From NCBI GenBank assembly GCA_002329285.1, contig DCTO01000002.1:4278-19289 (forward strand): a stretch of 15,012 bases of DNA. Reading direction: 5' to 3'. Of this stretch, positions 12,693 to 15,012 are shown one piece after another. The notes under the pieces are model-generated. The model was not told the DNA's origin. It did not search any database and worked only from the letters and a program-made list of their open reading frames with translations. This DNA is from Ruminococcaceae bacterium UBA1438 (GTDB lineage: Bacteria > Bacillota > Clostridia > Oscillospirales > Acutalibacteraceae). The position numbers and the translations under genes were made by a program. How positions within the stretch are numbered: position 1 is the stretch's first letter; the number at the start of each line of letters is the position of its first letter.

Positions 12693-14711
12693 GTGAAGAG
12701 CATACATTTCAGCTCCAGAGCAGTGATTGCGATAATTCTTATTATTGCGGTTGTGCTGGGCTTTGGAATCAAGCTTTATGACATTCAGATCATTAACGAG
12801 GAGTTTTATAAGGCGCAGAACAATGCTGTTAAAACATACACCGTGCCGCTTGAAGCCGCAAGGGGCGAAATCGTTGACAGAAACGGCAACTCCCTTGTTA
12901 CAAACAGGCAGGGCAATTCAATAATTCTTGATGCGGCATACTTCCCTGCCAAGACCGATAACGCCGCAAGAAATCTGGTTATCACAAATCTAATAAATCT
13001 TTTTGAGGCAAACGGAGAGGAATACGTTAACAATCTGCCGCTTGAATATGACGGAAGCAGCATCAGCTTTACTGATGACGAGAAGGCAGTTGCAACGATG
13101 AAAAGCAAGGATATGTTTAACCTGCAGAGCTACGCCACCGCGCAAAACTGCTTTGATACAATGGTTGAGCTTTACGGGCTTGAGGAATATGACATTGAAA
13201 CCGCATTCAAAATCGGCGGCATAAGATATGAGCTTACCCGCCTGCTTTTTGCAATTGAAAACCCGATTACAATTGCCGATGACGTTAGCGACGAAACCGT
13301 TGCCGCTATCAAGGAGGCAAACGAAAAATACCTTGGCGCAGACGTTAAGGCCGTTGCTTACCGCGAATATACGGACAGCACCCTTGCGCCCCACATTCTC
13401 GGCACAATCAGGAAAATCAACGCTGAAGAATATGAGCGCCTGAAGGACAGCGGATACAGCATTACCGACACAATCGGCGAAAGCGGAATTGAATCCGCAA
13501 TGGAAACAGAGCTGCGCGGAATTCCCGGAGAGCTTACCATTAAAATTGACAGTGACGGCAACGTTGTCAGCGAGGAGGTTACCAAAAACCCGATCCAGGG
13601 AAACACGGTTGTTTTATCAATTGACAGAGACTTGCAGCACCTGGCGCAGGAAAAGCTGCGCGAAACCTGCAACAGCGTGAGCATTGCATACAGCGCAGGA
13701 GCGGTTGTTGTTGAGGATGTTAATTCGGGCGAAATTCTTGCAGCTGCATCTTATCCGACTTATAATATCGAAGATTATTATGATAATTATTCTGATTTGG
13801 TTTCAAACAGCCGCACTCCCCTTTTCAATCGCTTTGCACTCGGAACGTATGCTCCCGGCTCCACCTTCAAGCCAATGATGGCATGCGCGGGGCTTGAGGA
13901 GGGCGTAATAACGGAATCCACAAAATTTTACTGCGGCGGAACGTGGCAATATTATGACATTGAATTCCACTGCCTTAACAATAATTCACACGGCGGTGAA
14001 ACCGTTAAAACCGCGCTACGCGATTCCTGCAACATTTTTTTCTATAACGTTGCTGATAATCTGGGAATTGCAAAAATGAATCAATATGCCTCAATGTTTG
14101 GCCTGGGAGATAAAACGGGCGTTGAAATCAGCGAGGCATCCGGCGTGCTTGCAGGCCCGGCAAGCGCAGAAAGATATAATAAAACCTGGCAAATGGGTGA
14201 CGCTATTCAAAGCGGTATCGGCCAATCGGATAATTTGTTTTCCCCTCTTCAGCTTTGCAATTACTGCGCAACGGTTGCAAACAAGGGCACGAGATATGAG
14301 ATGCATTTCGTTAAAGCCGTTATCAACACATCAACCGGCTCTGTTGACGAGAAGGGCGCGGCGGTTGCAGAGGATTTGCCGATTTCAGACAACACCTTTA
14401 ACATAGTTCATGAGGGCATGAGAATGGTTGCAACTAACGGCGGCCCGGCAAGCGTTTTCAGCCAGATAAGCACCCCCGTTGCCTGCAAAACGGGAACATC
14501 GCAGGTTATCAAAAACGGGCAGAAGGTTAATAACGGCTTTCTGATTACCTTTGCGCCATATGAAAATCCGGAAATTTCAATTGCATCCGTTATCGAGCTT
14601 GCGGGCTCCGGTACTTCAACGGCGCAGATAACCTCATCCATTATCGATTACTATTATTCAAACAATACGGATGAACGCCCGGCCCCGCAAACGGGTGAGC
14701 TGCTTGGATAA
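12693..14711 (+). CDS. mrdA: Penicillin-binding protein 2 (class B transpeptidase, elongation)
   Basis: Monofunctional peptidoglycan DD-transpeptidase of the elongasome. The 672-aa protein has a single N-terminal membrane anchor (about 9-28), a pedestal/dimerisation domain (about 50-300, starting with VPLEAARGEIVDRNG), and a transpeptidase domain from about 305. The active-site motifs are complete: S390-T-F-K393 (nucleophile Ser390), S445-C-N447 and K599-T-G-T602. Length is normal for Firmicutes PBP2-type proteins. The start is GTG 12693, after AGGGAGGG with normal spacing, 35 bp after mreD. It is the last gene of the mre operon here. In many Clostridia minCDE and rodA follow, but they are absent at this place. 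FtsI/SpoVD-type identity is less likely given the mre context and lack of PASTA repeats. Confidence 0.93.
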   Translation: MKSIHFSSRAVIAIILIIAVVLGFGIKLYDIQIINEEFYKAQNNAVKTYTVPLEAARGEIVDRNGNSLVTNRQGNSIILDAAYFPAKTDNAARNLVITNLINLFEANGEEYVNNLPLEYDGSSISFTDDEKAVATMKSKDMFNLQSYATAQNCFDTMVELYGLEEYDIETAFKIGGIRYELTRLLFAIENPITIADDVSDETVAAIKEANEKYLGADVKAVAYREYTDSTLAPHILGTIRKINAEEYERLKDSGYSITDTIGESGIESAMETELRGIPGELTIKIDSDGNVVSEEVTKNPIQGNTVVLSIDRDLQHLAQEKLRETCNSVSIAYSAGAVVVEDVNSGEILAAASYPTYNIEDYYDNYSDLVSNSRTPLFNRFALGTYAPGSTFKPMMACAGLEEGVITESTKFYCGGTWQYYDIEFHCLNNNSHGGETVKTALRDSCNIFFYNVADNLGIAKMNQYASMFGLGDKTGVEISEASGVLAGPASAERYNKTWQMGDAIQSGIGQSDNLFSPLQLCNYCATVANKGTRYEMHFVKAVINTSTGSVDEKGAAVAEDLPISDNTFNIVHEGMRMVATNGGPASVFSQISTPVACKTGTSQVIKNGQKVNNGFLITFAPYENPEISIASVIELAGSGTSTAQITSSIIDYYYSNNTDERPAPQTGELLG

Positions 14712-14768
14712 AAAATTTGCCGATTTTTTGTGTAAAATATAGAAAATTATATATTATCGGATTTTTGG

Positions 14769-14797
14769 TTGAATAAAAATTCAAATTATGTTATTAT
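14769..14797 (+). promoter_or_regulatory. Predicted sigma-A promoter for mgsA
   Basis: TTGAAT (14769-14774), a 17-bp spacer, then TATTAT (14792-14797), in the AT-rich gap between the PBP2 gene and mgsA. The mre operon has no strong GC-rich terminator here; only a weak A/T inverted repeat is visible near 14712-14732, so readthrough into mgsA is possible. Confidence 0.55.
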
Positions 14798-14855
14798 TTT
14801 TATATCCATATAAATTTAAACCGAGCATTAACCAATAGCAAATGAGGTGGTAATT

Positions 14856-15012
14856 TTGAATATTGCTCTTATAGCGCATGATGCAAAAAAGGAACTGCTG
14901 GTGCAGTTTTGCATTGCATATTGCGGAATTATGAGCCGCCACGAACTGTGTGCCACAGGCACAACCGGCAAGCTTGTTCACGAAGCAACAGGGCTTGATA
15001 TCAACTGTTTTC
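14856..15012 (+). CDS. mgsA: Methylglyoxal synthase, 5' part (truncated by window end)
   Basis: Converts dihydroxyacetone phosphate to methylglyoxal and phosphate, an overflow branch of glycolysis. The 52 visible residues match the family N-terminus: [18 protein letters not shown] (the conserved AHDxxK block, with the catalytic-site Asp), then [20 protein letters not shown] (the phosphate-binding TGTTGK). The start is a TTG at 14856 placed after GAGGTGG; no ATG fits the conserved N-terminus. The remaining part, including the GGDQQI block, lies beyond the window. Linkage to mre/PBP genes is common in Clostridia. Confidence 0.92.
   Translation, partial: MNIALIAHDAKKELLVQFCIAYCGIMSRHELCATGTTGKLVHEATGLDINCF

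Overview
The window looks like a chromosomal segment of a low-to-mid GC, Gram-positive, anaerobic Clostridia bacterium, probably from the Oscillospiraceae/Ruminococcaceae side. Evidence: strong AGGAGG-type ribosome binding sites, sigma-A promoters, a PdaA-type deacetylase and an mreBCD-PBP2 cell-shape operon. A compact integrated element of about 8 kb is inserted into it.

Host genes, left (1-2085): prfB (release factor 2), then a lipoprotein of the PdaA polysaccharide deacetylase family that ends in a clear terminator. Host genes, right (about 10000-15012): an AT-rich promoter region, then mreB, mreC, mreD and a class B penicillin-binding protein (PBP2) in one tight operon that runs lateral wall synthesis. 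After its own promoter, the 5' part of mgsA (methylglyoxal synthase) follows.

Element (about 2172-9995): it lies between the deacetylase gene and mreB, and a 23-bp perfect direct repeat is the best candidate for its attachment site. Just inside each end is an array of 10-11 AGAC-centred short repeats. The two arrays are inverted relative to each other and share the unusual unit spacing 8-8-9-19-9-9-9-9. A leftward int operon (116-aa protein, 88-aa Gp157-like protein, 22-aa hydrophobic micro-ORF, tyrosine integrase, 60-aa protein) starts from a near-perfect promoter. It diverges from a rightward cargo or control pair, a small HTH regulator and a two-TM protein with an extracytoplasmic domain; two 20-bp operator-like inverted repeats sit on the two promoters. 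A second leftward operon starts at the right end from a sigma-A promoter and runs through a structured leader with an attenuator-like terminator. It encodes a 62-aa basic protein, an Xis-like HTH protein, a RecA-fold RepA-type ATPase (apparently frameshifted near its 3' end), a 312-aa protein of unknown function and a phage head-tail connector-like protein.

Inference: int, xis and rep genes plus one orphan phage virion gene, with no conjugation genes and no full phage morphogenesis set, fit a minimal phage satellite (PICI-like in logic, not in detail). The terminal inverted arrays, the lone connector gene and the leader attenuator are the parts most likely to be undescribed.
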